Below, piece after piece: positions 8,427-17,488 of a stretch of 64,000 bases of DNA. The notes beneath the pieces were generated by a model. It worked only from the letters and a program-made list of their open reading frames with translations. It searched no databases and had not been told where the DNA came from. The stretch is from Bacteroides sp. Lineage in GTDB: Bacteria > Bacteroidota > Bacteroidia > Bacteroidales > Bacteroidaceae. Position 1 is the stretch's first letter. Each line of letters opens with the position of its first letter. A program made the position numbers and the translations under genes. The stretch covers positions 1-64,000 of the forward strand of contig JAJQAY010000027.1 of NCBI GenBank assembly GCA_021203515.1, given 5' to 3'.

Positions 8427-9968
8427 ATGCTGAGAAAAATAAGAATAGTGTTATCCGTCCTTTTCTTCGGACTGACAACGTTTTACTTCCTTGATTTTGC
8501 AGGGATTTTGCCGGACAGATTTCATGTGCTGGCACATGCCCAATTTGTTCCGGCACTGATATCGCTCAGTTTTATCACGCTGATAGTATTGATTGTACTG
8601 ACACTGATAATGGGACGTATCTATTGCTCTGTTATCTGTCCGATGGGCGTGTTTCAGGATGTAGTCAACTGGATTTCTAAAAAGACGGCAAAAAAGAAAA
8701 AGCGTTTCCGCTTCTCTCCGGCAAAGAATATACTGAGGTGGAGCGTGGTGGCGGTAACGGCTATTGCTTTTTTAGGCGGATTTACGGTGATATTGGGACT
8801 GCTGGATCCGTATAGCGCTTTCGGGCGGATGGTTACCAATGTTTTCAAACCGGTATATATGGCAGGAAACAACCTGTTGGAAGCTATCTTCTCCCACTTC
8901 GACAATTATACCTTCTATCAGGTAGATGCTTCGATAATCAGCATTTCTTCATTCGTTATCGGACTGGTGACGTTCCTCGTTATCGGTTTTCTGGCCTGGA
9001 AGTATGGGCGTACTTGGTGCAACACGATGTGTCCGGTAGGAACCTTGCTGGGCTTTGTCAGCCGTTTCTCTCTCTTCAAAGTGCGCATCGACGAGAACAA
9101 ATGCACGCATTGCATGATATGCGGAACCAAGTGCAAAGCATCTTGCATTGACAGCAAAAATCAACGGATTGATTACAGCCGTTGTGTAGATTGCTTCGAC
9201 TGCCTGGGTAGCTGCAAGGAAGGCGCTCTGGTTTATTCACTGCCTTCGGCCGCATTGAAAAAAGAGGCGGACGCTTCGGCCGCGTCAAGTGCCGGTGCAT
9301 CGAAACGCCGTTTCCTGCTGGCCGGCTTAACAACAGCTGCTGCCGCACCGAAAGTTATGGCACAAGCTAAATCCGTGCTAGCCAATGCTACCGGAAAGAA
9401 AAGCTACAAACGGCAAACTCCGATAACGCCTCCGGGTTCTGTCAGTCTGGCGCATTTTCAGGCACATTGCACCTCGTGTCATTTGTGTGTAAGTAAATGT
9501 CCATCCCATGTGTTGAAACCCGCTTTTATGGAATATGGACTGGAGGGCATGATGCAACCCACAGTATATTTTGAAAAAGGCTTCTGCAATTTCGACTGCA
9601 CAGTATGCGGTGATGTCTGCCCCAATGGAGCAATCCGCCCCTTGACCGTCGAACAGAAACACTTGACGCAGATGGGTAAAGTGGTATTCATCGAAGAGAA
9701 TTGCATCGTTTATACCGATGGAACCAGTTGTGGCGCTTGTTCGGAGCACTGCCCCACCCAAGCGCTTTCCATGATACCTTATAAAGACGGGCTTACCATT
9801 CCCCATGTTGATACCGATATTTGTGTGGGTTGTGGCGGTTGTGAATACGTCTGCCCCGCCCGTCCTTTCCGTGCGGTACATATCGAAGGCAATGAAGTGC
9901 AACAGGAGGCTCATCCTTTTACCGAGAATAAAAAAGAAGAAATAGAGGTTGACGATTTCGGTTTCTAA
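8427..9968 (+). CDS. NapH-NapG-like fused membrane polyferredoxin
   Basis: The first half (about residues 1-285) resembles NapH/RdxA membrane ferredoxins. It has about four transmembrane helices, two inner-face motifs GRIYCSVICPMG and GRTWCNTMCPVG, and then two [4Fe-4S] motifs (CTHCMICGTKC and CVDCFDCLGSC). Near residues 293-315 lies a second twin-arginine-like stretch (KRRFLLAGLTTAAAAP). After it come further cysteine clusters: CTSCHLCVSKC, CNFDCTVCGDVC, CGACSEHC and CVGCGGCEYVC. The second half therefore looks like a NapG-type exported ferredoxin fused to a NapH. It would pass electrons from the quinone pool or cytosol to a periplasmic acceptor, possibly the exported DUF362 protein encoded just upstream. 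Confidence 0.85.
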   Translation: MLRKIRIVLSVLFFGLTTFYFLDFAGILPDRFHVLAHAQFVPALISLSFITLIVLIVLTLIMGRIYCSVICPMGVFQDVVNWISKKTAKKKKRFRFSPAKNILRWSVVAVTAIAFLGGFTVILGLLDPYSAFGRMVTNVFKPVYMAGNNLLEAIFSHFDNYTFYQVDASIISISSFVIGLVTFLVIGFLAWKYGRTWCNTMCPVGTLLGFVSRFSLFKVRIDENKCTHCMICGTKCKASCIDSKNQRIDYSRCVDCFDCLGSCKEGALVYSLPSAALKKEADASAASSAGASKRRFLLAGLTTAAAAPKVMAQAKSVLANATGKKSYKRQTPITPPGSVSLAHFQAHCTSCHLCVSKCPSHVLKPAFMEYGLEGMMQPTVYFEKGFCNFDCTVCGDVCPNGAIRPLTVEQKHLTQMGKVVFIEENCIVYTDGTSCGACSEHCPTQALSMIPYKDGLTIPHVDTDICVGCGGCEYVCPARPFRAVHIEGNEVQQEAHPFTENKKEEIEVDDFGF

Positions 9969-10097
9969 TCACATTAGCACATTAAATTTCCATTTACCTT
10001 TTTTTCTGTCAGTTTCCGAACATCTTTCTCTCATTTTCCTTTCTTCCACAGAGAAAATGACTAATTTCGTAGCGAACAACAGATAGTAGATTTTAAC

Positions 10098-10907
10098 ATG
10101 GAAGTAGTAACTAATAATTGGTTCACGAATAAATATCCTGTAGGTTTTGCCTTGAGTGGCGGTTTTATCAAAGGTTTTGCCCATTTGGGAGCAATGCAGG
10201 CGTTGCTGGAGCATGACGTTAAACCGGACATTCTTTCCGGTGTCAGCGCAGGTGCATTGGCGGGCGTCTTTTATGCCGACGGTAACGAGCCGCATCAGGT
10301 ACTGGATTATTTTGCCGGACATAAGTTTCAGGATTTAACCAAATTAGTCATTCCTAAAGTCGGATTGTTTGAACTATGCGAATTTATCGACTTTCTGAAA
10401 AGCCACTTGAAGGCAAAGAAACTGGAAGATTTACAAATCCCTTTGATTGTTACTGCCACCGACTTAGACCACGGACGCTTGGTGCACTTCCATAAAGGAG
10501 ATATAGCAGAGCGTGTTGCGGCATCTTGTTGTATGCCGGTGATGTTTGCTCCTGTCAAAATAGAAAACACACACTATGTGGATGGCGGGTTACTGATGAA
10601 CTTACCCGTCACGACTATCCGCCGCGTATGTCAGAAAGTTGTAGCCATTAATGTGAGCCCTTTGTTAGCGACAAAGTACAAAATGAATATTGTCAGCATT
10701 GCCTTGCGTTCGTATAATTTTATGTTCCGTTCCAATTCATTTCCCGAACGGGAGAAAGCCGATTTGCTGATAGAGCCCTATAATCTGGAAGGTTACAGCA
10801 ATACCGAATTGCAGAAAGCCGAAGAAATATTCATGCAAGGCTACAATGCCACCAACGGCATATTGGAGCAATTGCAGATAAATAAAGGCAATATCTGGAA
10901 AGAATAA
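10098..10907 (+). CDS. Patatin-like phospholipase family protein
   Basis: The 269-residue protein has the patatin serine/aspartate dyad: the oxyanion loop ALSGGFIKGFAHLG (about residues 19-32), the nucleophile elbow GVSAG (about residues 50-54) and the catalytic DGG (about residues 159-161, HYVDGGLLMN). It is predicted to hydrolyse acyl esters of lipids. No signal peptide or barrel domain is present, so it is probably cytosolic or peripheral, unlike the longer outer-membrane patatins of Bacteroidetes. It is followed after 30 bases by the GH13 gene and may share its transcript. Full length for the family. Confidence 0.9.
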   Translation: MEVVTNNWFTNKYPVGFALSGGFIKGFAHLGAMQALLEHDVKPDILSGVSAGALAGVFYADGNEPHQVLDYFAGHKFQDLTKLVIPKVGLFELCEFIDFLKSHLKAKKLEDLQIPLIVTATDLDHGRLVHFHKGDIAERVAASCCMPVMFAPVKIENTHYVDGGLLMNLPVTTIRRVCQKVVAINVSPLLATKYKMNIVSIALRSYNFMFRSNSFPEREKADLLIEPYNLEGYSNTELQKAEEIFMQGYNATNGILEQLQINKGNIWKE

Positions 10908-10937
10908 GAGATAACCATTTTTCTAAATAAAAAAGAA

Positions 10938-12635
10938 ATGAGCAACGAAAATAAACTGATTATTTACCAAGTGTTTACCCGATTATTCGGAAACAATAAT
11001 AACCATTGCATCCATAACGGCAGTATCACTGAAAACGGATGCGGCAAAATGGCGGACTTCACAGCCAAAGCTTTGAGTGAGATAAAGCAGTTGGGCGCCA
11101 CACACATCTGGTACACCGGTATCATTGAACATGCCACACAAACCGATTACCGCCGGTATAACATTTGCCCCGACCATTCGGCTATTGTAAAAGGTAAGGC
11201 AGGTTCTCCGTATGCCATCAAGGATTATTATGATGTAGATCCCGATTTGGCAAAGGATGTTCCGGAACGTATGAAAGAGTTTGAGAACCTGGTGCAACGC
11301 ACCCACCGTAGCGGGCTGAAGGTCATCATTGACTTCGTACCCAACCATGTGGCCCGCCAGTATCATTCGAATGCACAGCCGGACGGTACTTCCCAACTGG
11401 GAGCCAATGATGACACGAACTACGCATTCAGTCCCTACAATAATTTCTATTATATCCCTCAATCCGAATTGCACGGGCAGTTCGATATGAAAGGCTCTGC
11501 GCCCGAACCCTACAAAGAATGCCCTGCCAAAGCTACCGGGAACAATCGTTTCGATGCTTACCCCAACATTAACGACTGGTATGAAACCGTAAAACTGAAT
11601 TATGGCGTAGATTTTCAGAATGGCGGTACCTGCCACTTCAATCCTACTCCCGACACGTGGACCAAGATGCTGGATATTCTGATATTCTGGGCAGGAAAAG
11701 ACATCGACGGCTTCCGTTGCGACATGGCGGAAATGGTGCCTGTGGAGTTTTGGGAATGGGCCATTCCGCAAGTAAAAGCAAAGTATCCTTCACTGATTTT
11801 CATAGCCGAAGTTTATAATCCCCAGGAATACGGCAATTATCTGTTCCGTGGCAAGTTCGATTACCTGTACGATAAGGTAGGACTTTATGATACGCTTCGC
11901 GGCATCGTCTGCAACAATGAGTCGGCAAGCAATATCACCCGTTCCTGGCAAAACCTGGGAGGGATAGAGAATCGTATGCTGAACTTCCTCGAAAACCACG
12001 ATGAACAACGTATTGCCTCCGATTTCTTTGCCTCCAATCCTCGCAAAGCAATTCCGGCACTTATCGTATCGGCCTGCATGAACACAAACCCGATGATGAT
12101 TTACTTCGGCCAGGAATTTGGGGAACTGGGGATGGACAGCGAAGGTTTCAGCGGCAGAGACGGGCGCACCACTATTTTTGATTACTGGAGTGTGGACACC
12201 ATTCGTCGCTGGCGAAATGGAGGAAAGTTCGACGGCAAGATGTTGACAGAGTCTCAGAAGCATCTCTATAGCATCTATCAGCGAATATTGACACTTTGCA
12301 ACGAAGAAAAAGCCATTTCACAAGGAGAGTTTTTCGATTTGATGTATGCCAACACTAACGGATGGCGCTTCAACGAAAACAGACAATATACGTTCTTGCG
12401 CAAATATGACAGGGAACTGCTGCTGGTTGTAGTCAATTTCGATCACATATCGGTAGACCTTGCCATCAATATACCGGCACATGCTTTCAGCTTTTTACAG
12501 ATACCGCAAATGGATCAATACAAAGCCGTAGACCTGTTAAGCGGGAAAGAAGAGACCATCTGCTTATTGCCCTATAAAGCAACGGATGTATCCGTAGAAG
12601 GATACAGCGGAAAAATATTAAAAATAAAGCTGTAG
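10938..12635 (+). CDS. GH13 alpha-amylase family glycoside hydrolase
   Basis: This 565-residue GH13 enzyme hydrolyses or rearranges alpha-glucosidic bonds. Conserved regions are visible: VIIDFVPNHV (region I, about residues 133-142), GFRCDMAEM with the nucleophile Asp (about residues 258-266), FIAEVY with the acid Glu, and NFLENHDEQRIASD (region IV). A C-terminal beta domain follows. There is no signal peptide, so it acts in the cytosol, probably on imported oligosaccharides or glycogen, in line with glgB three genes downstream. The next gene is convergent and begins only 6 bases after the stop. The exact subfamily is uncertain. Confidence 0.9.
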   Translation: MSNENKLIIYQVFTRLFGNNNNHCIHNGSITENGCGKMADFTAKALSEIKQLGATHIWYTGIIEHATQTDYRRYNICPDHSAIVKGKAGSPYAIKDYYDVDPDLAKDVPERMKEFENLVQRTHRSGLKVIIDFVPNHVARQYHSNAQPDGTSQLGANDDTNYAFSPYNNFYYIPQSELHGQFDMKGSAPEPYKECPAKATGNNRFDAYPNINDWYETVKLNYGVDFQNGGTCHFNPTPDTWTKMLDILIFWAGKDIDGFRCDMAEMVPVEFWEWAIPQVKAKYPSLIFIAEVYNPQEYGNYLFRGKFDYLYDKVGLYDTLRGIVCNNESASNITRSWQNLGGIENRMLNFLENHDEQRIASDFFASNPRKAIPALIVSACMNTNPMMIYFGQEFGELGMDSEGFSGRDGRTTIFDYWSVDTIRRWRNGGKFDGKMLTESQKHLYSIYQRILTLCNEEKAISQGEFFDLMYANTNGWRFNENRQYTFLRKYDRELLLVVVNFDHISVDLAINIPAHAFSFLQIPQMDQYKAVDLLSGKEETICLLPYKATDVSVEGYSGKILKIKL

Positions 12636-12641
12636 GCCTTT

Positions 12642-12869
12642 CTACCCTTCCGAAAGTTTATCTTTCAGCAGATATAGACGCGTAATAGCCGGATTATAAA
12701 ATTCATCCGGATAGTGCGCGTCTATATCGCTTAAATTAGCTTGCACATACCTATTTACATCTACAATATTTTCGGCTTTGCTCATTCTTAGCTGCTGCGG
12801 GAAGGTAGCCGTTTTGGCCCATTCAATCAATGCCTTTACGCTCTCTTCATCATATTTATATTCTTCCAT
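12642..12869 (-). CDS. Small conserved protein of unknown function
   Basis: The 75-residue acidic protein (MEEYKYDEESVKALIEWAKT start) has a predicted helical N-terminal half and no signal peptide, cysteine motif or membrane segment. It resembles small Bacteroidetes proteins of an uncharacterised DUF (DUF6965 is my best recollection, not checked). Just upstream on its strand, positions 12895-12888 read TATCTTTG, a good Bacteroides -7 promoter element, so it appears to have its own promoter. It is convergent with the GH13 gene, 6 bases apart. I do not assign a function. Confidence 0.65.
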   Translation of the reverse strand: MEEYKYDEESVKALIEWAKTATFPQQLRMSKAENIVDVNRYVQANLSDIDAHYPDEFYNPAITRLYLLKDKLSEG

Positions 12870-12887
12870 ATCTCATATATTTTGCTG

Positions 12888-12895
12888 CAAAGATA
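12888..12895 (-). promoter_or_regulatory. Bacteroides -7 box for the small leftward gene
   Basis: On the minus strand the sequence is TATCTTTG, matching TAnnTTTG, about 19 bases from the start codon of the 75-residue protein. A clear TTTG at -33 is not seen, so this is a partial match. Confidence 0.5.
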
Positions 12896-12990
12896 CAACA
12901 ATTGCTAAAGTTATCTTTACCCGAGCGAACAAAATCTGTAGTGTAATGTTACATAGTTGTGTTTTTCATAGTATTAGATATAAGATTAAT

Positions 12991-13102
12991 TAAAGAGACG
13001 TACCCGCTTGTGATAAGTAAGTACATCGCGAAACAGAAGCGTCTGTTTTGATTGATAAATGTGTAAGGAGCATCGGTTTACCAGAGCCGATACTTTTTTT
13101 TT
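12991..13102 (+). ncRNA. Possible small RNA or leader ending in a terminator hairpin
   Basis: The 300-base gap before the DUF2461 gene holds a possible structured transcript. AGACG (12996-13000) can pair with CGTCT (13040-13044). Downstream, ATCGG (13072-13076) pairs with CCGAT (13087-13091), followed at 13094-13102 by nine T, an intrinsic-terminator layout on the plus strand. No known riboswitch consensus was recognised and no gene ends nearby on this strand other than GH13 at 12635. A free-standing small RNA or an attenuated leader are both possible. Low confidence. Confidence 0.3.
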
Positions 13103-13170
13103 ACCTTTCTTTGTAGCATGTTAGAAATATTATCCGTAAATTTGGCAGATAATAAGGAAATATATATGGT

Positions 13171-13836
13171 ATGAACATCTCTGTTATATTCCAATTCTTG
13201 AAAGAACTATCCGCCAATAATAACCGTGAATGGTTCAACTCCCATCGGGAACAATATGAAATCGCACGCGATGAGTTCGAAAAGCTGTTGACAGTTATTA
13301 TATCCCGCATATCTTTGTTTGACGAAAGTATTCGTGGCGTAGAGGCCAAGAGCTGTACTTATCACATCTATCGGGATACGCGCTTTTCCGAAGATAAGAC
13401 ACCCTACAAGACACACTTCGGAGGTTACATCAATTCTAAAGGAAAGAAATCCGACCATTGCGGATACTATGTGCATCTGCAACCGGGAAATTGCTTGCTG
13501 GCCGGTGGCAGTTACTGTCCTCCCCCTCCCCTTTTGAAAGCTTTGCGGCAAGCCGTGTATGACAATATAGACGAGTTTCGCGGCATTGTCGAAGACCCTG
13601 CCTTCAAACAATATTTTCCCGTTGTCGGCGAAAACTTCCTGAAAACCGCTCCAAAAGGTTTTCCTAAAGATTATCCGTATCTGAAATATCTGCAATGTAA
13701 GGAATATACGGTTGCCTGCTATCAGCCGGACAGCTTCTTTCTTGCACCGGACTTTCTGGAACGGACGGATGAAATATTCAAGCAAATGAAGCGCTTTTCC
13801 GACTTCATGAATTATACAATAGACGACTTTGAATAA
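13171..13836 (+). CDS. DUF2461 domain-containing protein
   Basis: The 221-residue protein matches the DUF2461 family over its whole length (FLKELSANNNREWFNSHREQ near the N-terminus, YRDTRFSEDKTPYKTHFGGY near residue 68, GGSYCPPPPLLKALRQAVYDN near residue 112). The biochemical function is not established. It is cytosolic by sequence. The start ATG at 13171 has no strong Shine-Dalgarno sequence. It is followed by a YhcH-family gene after 35 bases and then glgB after a further 30, so the three may be one transcript. Confidence 0.9.
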   Translation: MNISVIFQFLKELSANNNREWFNSHREQYEIARDEFEKLLTVIISRISLFDESIRGVEAKSCTYHIYRDTRFSEDKTPYKTHFGGYINSKGKKSDHCGYYVHLQPGNCLLAGGSYCPPPPLLKALRQAVYDNIDEFRGIVEDPAFKQYFPVVGENFLKTAPKGFPKDYPYLKYLQCKEYTVACYQPDSFFLAPDFLERTDEIFKQMKRFSDFMNYTIDDFE

Positions 13837-13871
13837 TTACCTATTATAACTAACTTAAAACATTTTGCATT

Positions 13872-14318
13872 ATGGTAGTAGACAGACTTGAAAACATAGA
13901 GAAATATGCTTCGCTGAACCCTTTGTTTGCCCAAGCCATTGAATTTTTAAAATCACGTGATTTAAACTCTTTGGAAATCGGCAAAACCGAACTTAAAGGT
14001 AAAGACCTGTTAGTGAACGTGACGCAGACGAAGCCCAAAGCCAAAGAAGACGCAAAATTAGAAACCCACAGAGATTTCATTGACATCCAAATTCCTCTTT
14101 CTGGCACAGAGATTATGAGATATACAGCTGCAAAAGATTGTGTTCCCGCCAATGCACCTTATAGTGCAGAAAAAGATATCACTTTCTTTGAAGGCTTGGC
14201 AGAAAACTATATCGAAGTTAAACCCGGTATGTTTGCAATTTTCTTCCCGCAAGACGGACATGCTCCCGGTGTTACTCCGGACGGCGTGAAGAAAGTAATC
14301 GTGAAAGTGAAAGCATAA
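13872..14318 (+). CDS. YhcH/YjgK/YiaL family protein
   Basis: The 148-residue protein belongs to the DUF386 family (cupin-like beta-sandwich). Conserved elements are present: LETHRDFIDIQIPLSG (about residues 57-72), FFEGL near residue 108, and MFAIFFPQDGHAPGV (about residues 121-135), whose His and Glu residues line the metal site of relatives. Some relatives act on sialic acid or other sugar metabolites (YhcH, beta-galactosidase EbgC subunit), which fits a location between a GH13 enzyme and glgB, but the substrate here is not known. Confidence 0.9.
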   Translation: MVVDRLENIEKYASLNPLFAQAIEFLKSRDLNSLEIGKTELKGKDLLVNVTQTKPKAKEDAKLETHRDFIDIQIPLSGTEIMRYTAAKDCVPANAPYSAEKDITFFEGLAENYIEVKPGMFAIFFPQDGHAPGVTPDGVKKVIVKVKA

Positions 14319-14348
14319 TATATCAAATACCCAAAAACTCATCCTTTT

Positions 14349-16358
14349 ATGGAAACACTGAATTTGATTAAGAACGATCCTTGGCTGGAACCCTATGCAG
14401 ACGCTATAAGCGGACGCCACCAGCATGCTATAAACAAAGAAGCCGAACTGACGAACAAGGGAAAACAACCCTTGTCGGACTTTGCATCGGGGTATCTTTA
14501 TTTCGGGTTACACCGCACCGACAATGGTTGGGTTTTCCGCGAATGGGCGCCCAATGCTACTCAAATATTCCTGATAGGAACTTTCAACGATTGGAAAGAA
14601 GATGAAAAGTGCAGCATGGAGCGTAAAGCAGACGGTACGTGGGAAATCAAACTTCCTGCCGATACCATGAAGCACGAAGATTTATATAAGCTAATGGTAC
14701 ATTGGGACGGCGGTCAGGGCGAGCGTATCCCGGCATGGACCACCCGCGTAGTGCAGGATGAGCAAACCAAAATATTCAGTGCGCAAGTATGGTCACCCGA
14801 AAAGCCGTACACCATGAAGAAGCACTCCTTCAAACCGGATATTAATCCGTTGTTGATTTATGAGTGTCACATCGGCATGGCGCAACAGGAAGAGAAAGTG
14901 GGCAGCTACAGAGAATTTCAAGAGAAAATTCTTCCTCGCATAGCCAAAGAAGGATACAACTGTATTCAGATTATGGCTATCCAAGAGCATCCTTATTATG
15001 GCAGTTTCGGTTATCATGTATCCAGTTTCTTCGCAGCTTCTTCCCGTTTCGGCACTCCTGACGAATTGAAAGAGTTGATAGATACGGCTCACGAAATGGG
15101 AATTGCCGTTATCATGGATATCGTTCATTCTCATGCTGTAAAGAATGAAGTGGAAGGCTTGGGTAACTTTGTCGGCGACCCCAATCAATATTTCTATCCC
15201 GGTGGCCGTCGCGAACATCCGGCATGGGACTCGCTTTGCTTTGATTACGGAAAGAACGAAGTTATTCATTTCCTGTTATCCAATTGCAAGTTCTGGTTGG
15301 AAGAGTACCACTTTGACGGTTTCCGTTTCGATGGCGTGACTTCCATGTTGTACTACAGTCACGGTTTGGGCGAAGCATTCTGCAACTATGGAGATTACTT
15401 TAACGGTCATCAGGATGATAATGCTATCTGTTATCTGACACTTGCCAACCGTGTCATCCATCAGGTTAATCCCAAAGCCATTACTATTGCCGAAGAGGTA
15501 TCGGGTATGCCCGGATTGGCAGCAAAGTATGAAGACGGCGGATATGGCTTCGACTACCGCATGGCGATGAATATCCCCGACTACTGGATTAAGACTATCA
15601 AGGAAAAGATAGATGAGGATTGGAAACCGTCCAGCATGTTCTGGGAAGTGACCAATCGCCGCAAGGATGAAAAGACTATTTCGTATGCCGAAAGTCACGA
15701 CCAGGCTTTGGTTGGTGATAAAACGATTGTTTTCCGCCTGATTGATGCCGATATGTACTGGCACATGCAGAAAGGAGACGAGAATTATACCGTACATCGC
15801 GGCATTGCTCTGCACAAAATGATACGCCTGCTGACTGCCACAACAATCAATGGCGGCTATCTCAATTTTATGGGTAATGAGTTCGGACATCCGGAATGGA
15901 TAGACTTCCCCCGCGAAGGTAACGGCTGGTCGTGCAAGTATGCCCGCCGCCAATGGGATTTGGTAGATAATAAAAATCTGGCTTACCACTACATGGGCGA
16001 CTTTGATGCCGCCATGCTGGAAGTTATCAAAAGCGTAAAGAACTTCCAGACTACACCGGTGCAGGAAATCTGGCATAATGACGGAGACCAGGTCTTTGCA
16101 TATATGCGTAAGGATTTGGTATTTGTGTTCAACTTCAATCCAAAGCAGTCCTTCACGGATTATGGTTTCCTTGTTCCGGCTGGCACTTACGAAGTTATAC
16201 TGAATACGGATAATCCGGATTTCGGTGGCTATGGCCTTACGGATGATACAGTGAAACATTTCACAATACCCGATCCTCTGTATAAGAAAGATAAAAAAGA
16301 ATGGTTGCAACTTTACATTCCCGCACGTACGGCTGCCGTACTGAGAAAGACAAAGTAG
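14349..16358 (+). CDS. glgB: 1,4-alpha-glucan branching enzyme
   Basis: GlgB cuts alpha-1,4 glucan chains and rejoins them by alpha-1,6 links, making glycogen branch points. The 669-residue protein has an N-terminal CBM48 domain (about residues 40-150, GWVFREWAPNATQIFLIGTFNDW). It then has a GH13 barrel with VIMDIVHSHAV, the nucleophile in GFRFDGVTSMLY (about residues 323-334), the acid Glu in TIAEEVSGMPG and the ESHDQALVGDKT region, and ends with the C-terminal all-beta domain. The shape is closer to the eukaryote-like short branching enzymes common in Bacteroides than to E. coli GlgB. A strong bidirectional hairpin terminator follows. Confidence 0.93.
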   Translation: METLNLIKNDPWLEPYADAISGRHQHAINKEAELTNKGKQPLSDFASGYLYFGLHRTDNGWVFREWAPNATQIFLIGTFNDWKEDEKCSMERKADGTWEIKLPADTMKHEDLYKLMVHWDGGQGERIPAWTTRVVQDEQTKIFSAQVWSPEKPYTMKKHSFKPDINPLLIYECHIGMAQQEEKVGSYREFQEKILPRIAKEGYNCIQIMAIQEHPYYGSFGYHVSSFFAASSRFGTPDELKELIDTAHEMGIAVIMDIVHSHAVKNEVEGLGNFVGDPNQYFYPGGRREHPAWDSLCFDYGKNEVIHFLLSNCKFWLEEYHFDGFRFDGVTSMLYYSHGLGEAFCNYGDYFNGHQDDNAICYLTLANRVIHQVNPKAITIAEEVSGMPGLAAKYEDGGYGFDYRMAMNIPDYWIKTIKEKIDEDWKPSSMFWEVTNRRKDEKTISYAESHDQALVGDKTIVFRLIDADMYWHMQKGDENYTVHRGIALHKMIRLLTATTINGGYLNFMGNEFGHPEWIDFPREGNGWSCKYARRQWDLVDNKNLAYHYMGDFDAAMLEVIKSVKNFQTTPVQEIWHNDGDQVFAYMRKDLVFVFNFNPKQSFTDYGFLVPAGTYEVILNTDNPDFGGYGLTDDTVKHFTIPDPLYKKDKKEWLQLYIPARTAAVLRKTK

Positions 16359-16375
16359 TTCTGTAAATTGAAATA

Positions 16376-16422
16376 AAAAGAAAGAGGCGAATATTCCCTT
16401 GGGATGTTCGCCTCTTCTTTTT
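16376..16422. terminator. Bidirectional hairpin terminator glgB / TPR gene
   Basis: AAGAGGCGAA (16382-16391) pairs perfectly with TTCGCCTCTT (16407-16416) around a 15-base loop. It is flanked by an A run on the left and TTTTT on the right, so it works as an intrinsic terminator in both directions between convergent genes. Confidence 0.85.
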
Positions 16423-16440
16423 AAGTCTTTGCTCCTACTC

Positions 16441-17153
16441 TCACTTCAATTGAGTATCTATGTAGTTCAGCATGGTTTTTGCATTATCCATCATTTTCTT
16501 TTGGGCAGGTTTATCAGCCGAGAGCAGTGGGATTAACTCATCCAGATATTCCTTAGCTTCTTTGAACTCGGCTTTCGCTTTATCAACATCAGTCTTCAAT
16601 GTAGCAGCACCTTGGTTGTAGTATAAAGAGCCCAAACTGTTGAGCGCATTGACATTCTCAGGTTGGATGGCAATAGCCTGCTTATAGGCTTCCTCGGCTT
16701 CATTAATCTTTTTGGCCTTTTGTGCCATAATTCCCTGATTTACGTAATATGTGGCATACAATTTAGTCAGAGTCTTGTTGCCGGGAACAGCTTCCAGGCC
16801 CTCTTTCAGAGTAGCGACATGTTCATCATTCTTCTTCAAGTCTTTCAAAGCGCCTGCCTTGCCAATATAGGCATAGCCAGATTATATTTCTTCTGTACAG
16901 CAATATCAAAATACTTCAATGCTGCTTCCGGTTGTTTGATTTTGTCGGCACAAACACCACAGTTATAAGCGATTACCGAGTCTTGATTGTTTGTTTGTGT
17001 AAGATAAGTACTGAATTTGTTGTATGCTTCCTGATAATTTTTAGCCTCAAGAGCGGCTTTACCTTCGTTGACCAATTGAGCAGGATCAGCGTTCTGCGCA
17101 AAGAAATTTGTAGCTGCACAGCAAAGTGCAAGGGATAGAATTAATTTTCTCAT
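16441..17153 (-). pseudogene. Exported tetratricopeptide repeat protein, frameshifted
   Basis: The intact gene would encode about 237 residues: a signal peptide (MRKLILSLALCCAATNFFAQ, start at 17153) and several TPR units (EGKAALEAKNYQEAYNKFSTYL, PEAALKYFDIAVQKKYNLA, then after the break EEAYKQAIAIQPENVNALNSLGSLY). The frame changes near 16866-16872: the first frame stops after PILARQAL, whereas the other frame continues YIGKAGALKDLKKNDEH to the end. One missing base restores the reading. TPR proteins of this kind are periplasmic scaffolds. Disruption could be real or a sequence error; the C-terminal part stays well conserved. Confidence 0.8.
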
Positions 17154-17302
17154 ATGCTTTAATGATTTTAAAAGTTGATGTTTCAAAGTTAACAGGCTAA
17201 GGCATAGAAGCAAAATCTTTTTACTTTTTTTGAGGTTTTTAGTAGAGCGGCAACATATGTTGCCTTCTTTCTACAATCAACAAATATTTTTCAAGCATAT
17301 AA

Positions 17303-17333
17303 TTTGCAGTTTTCACAAAAAAGCGTACCTTTG
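17303..17333 (+). promoter_or_regulatory. Bacteroides-type promoter of tRNA-Arg
   Basis: TTTG at 17303-17306, a 19-base spacer and TACCTTTG at 17326-17333 match the Bacteroides primary sigma factor consensus exactly. The tRNA begins 17 bases further on. Confidence 0.85.
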
Positions 17334-17349
17334 CATCGCAATTAAGGAT

Positions 17350-17423
<74 letters not shown>

Positions 17424-17428
17424 CAAAG

Positions 17429-17474
17429 CAAAACCGCAAATAGCTAAACATAAAGCTCTTGCGGTTTTGTTTGT
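17429..17474 (+). terminator. Intrinsic terminator after tRNA-Arg
   Basis: CAAAACCGCAA (17429-17439) pairs perfectly with TTGCGGTTTTG (17459-17469), followed by TTTG. It lies directly downstream of the tRNA and upstream of the convergent biotin carrier gene. Confidence 0.8.
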
Positions 17475-17488
17475 TATATGGAAAAGAT

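Noticed and set aside
9969..10322. Minus-strand open frame of 117 residues before the patatin gene
   Set aside because: It overlaps the patatin start, has no family features and contains the probable promoter region of that gene.
12991..13102. Known riboswitch (TPP, SAM, preQ1, cobalamin)
   Set aside because: None of their conserved cores was found, and the downstream gene does not fit.
15276..16310. Minus-strand open frame of 344 residues inside glgB
   Set aside because: Antisense shadow of glgB caused by codon bias; no recognisable domain.
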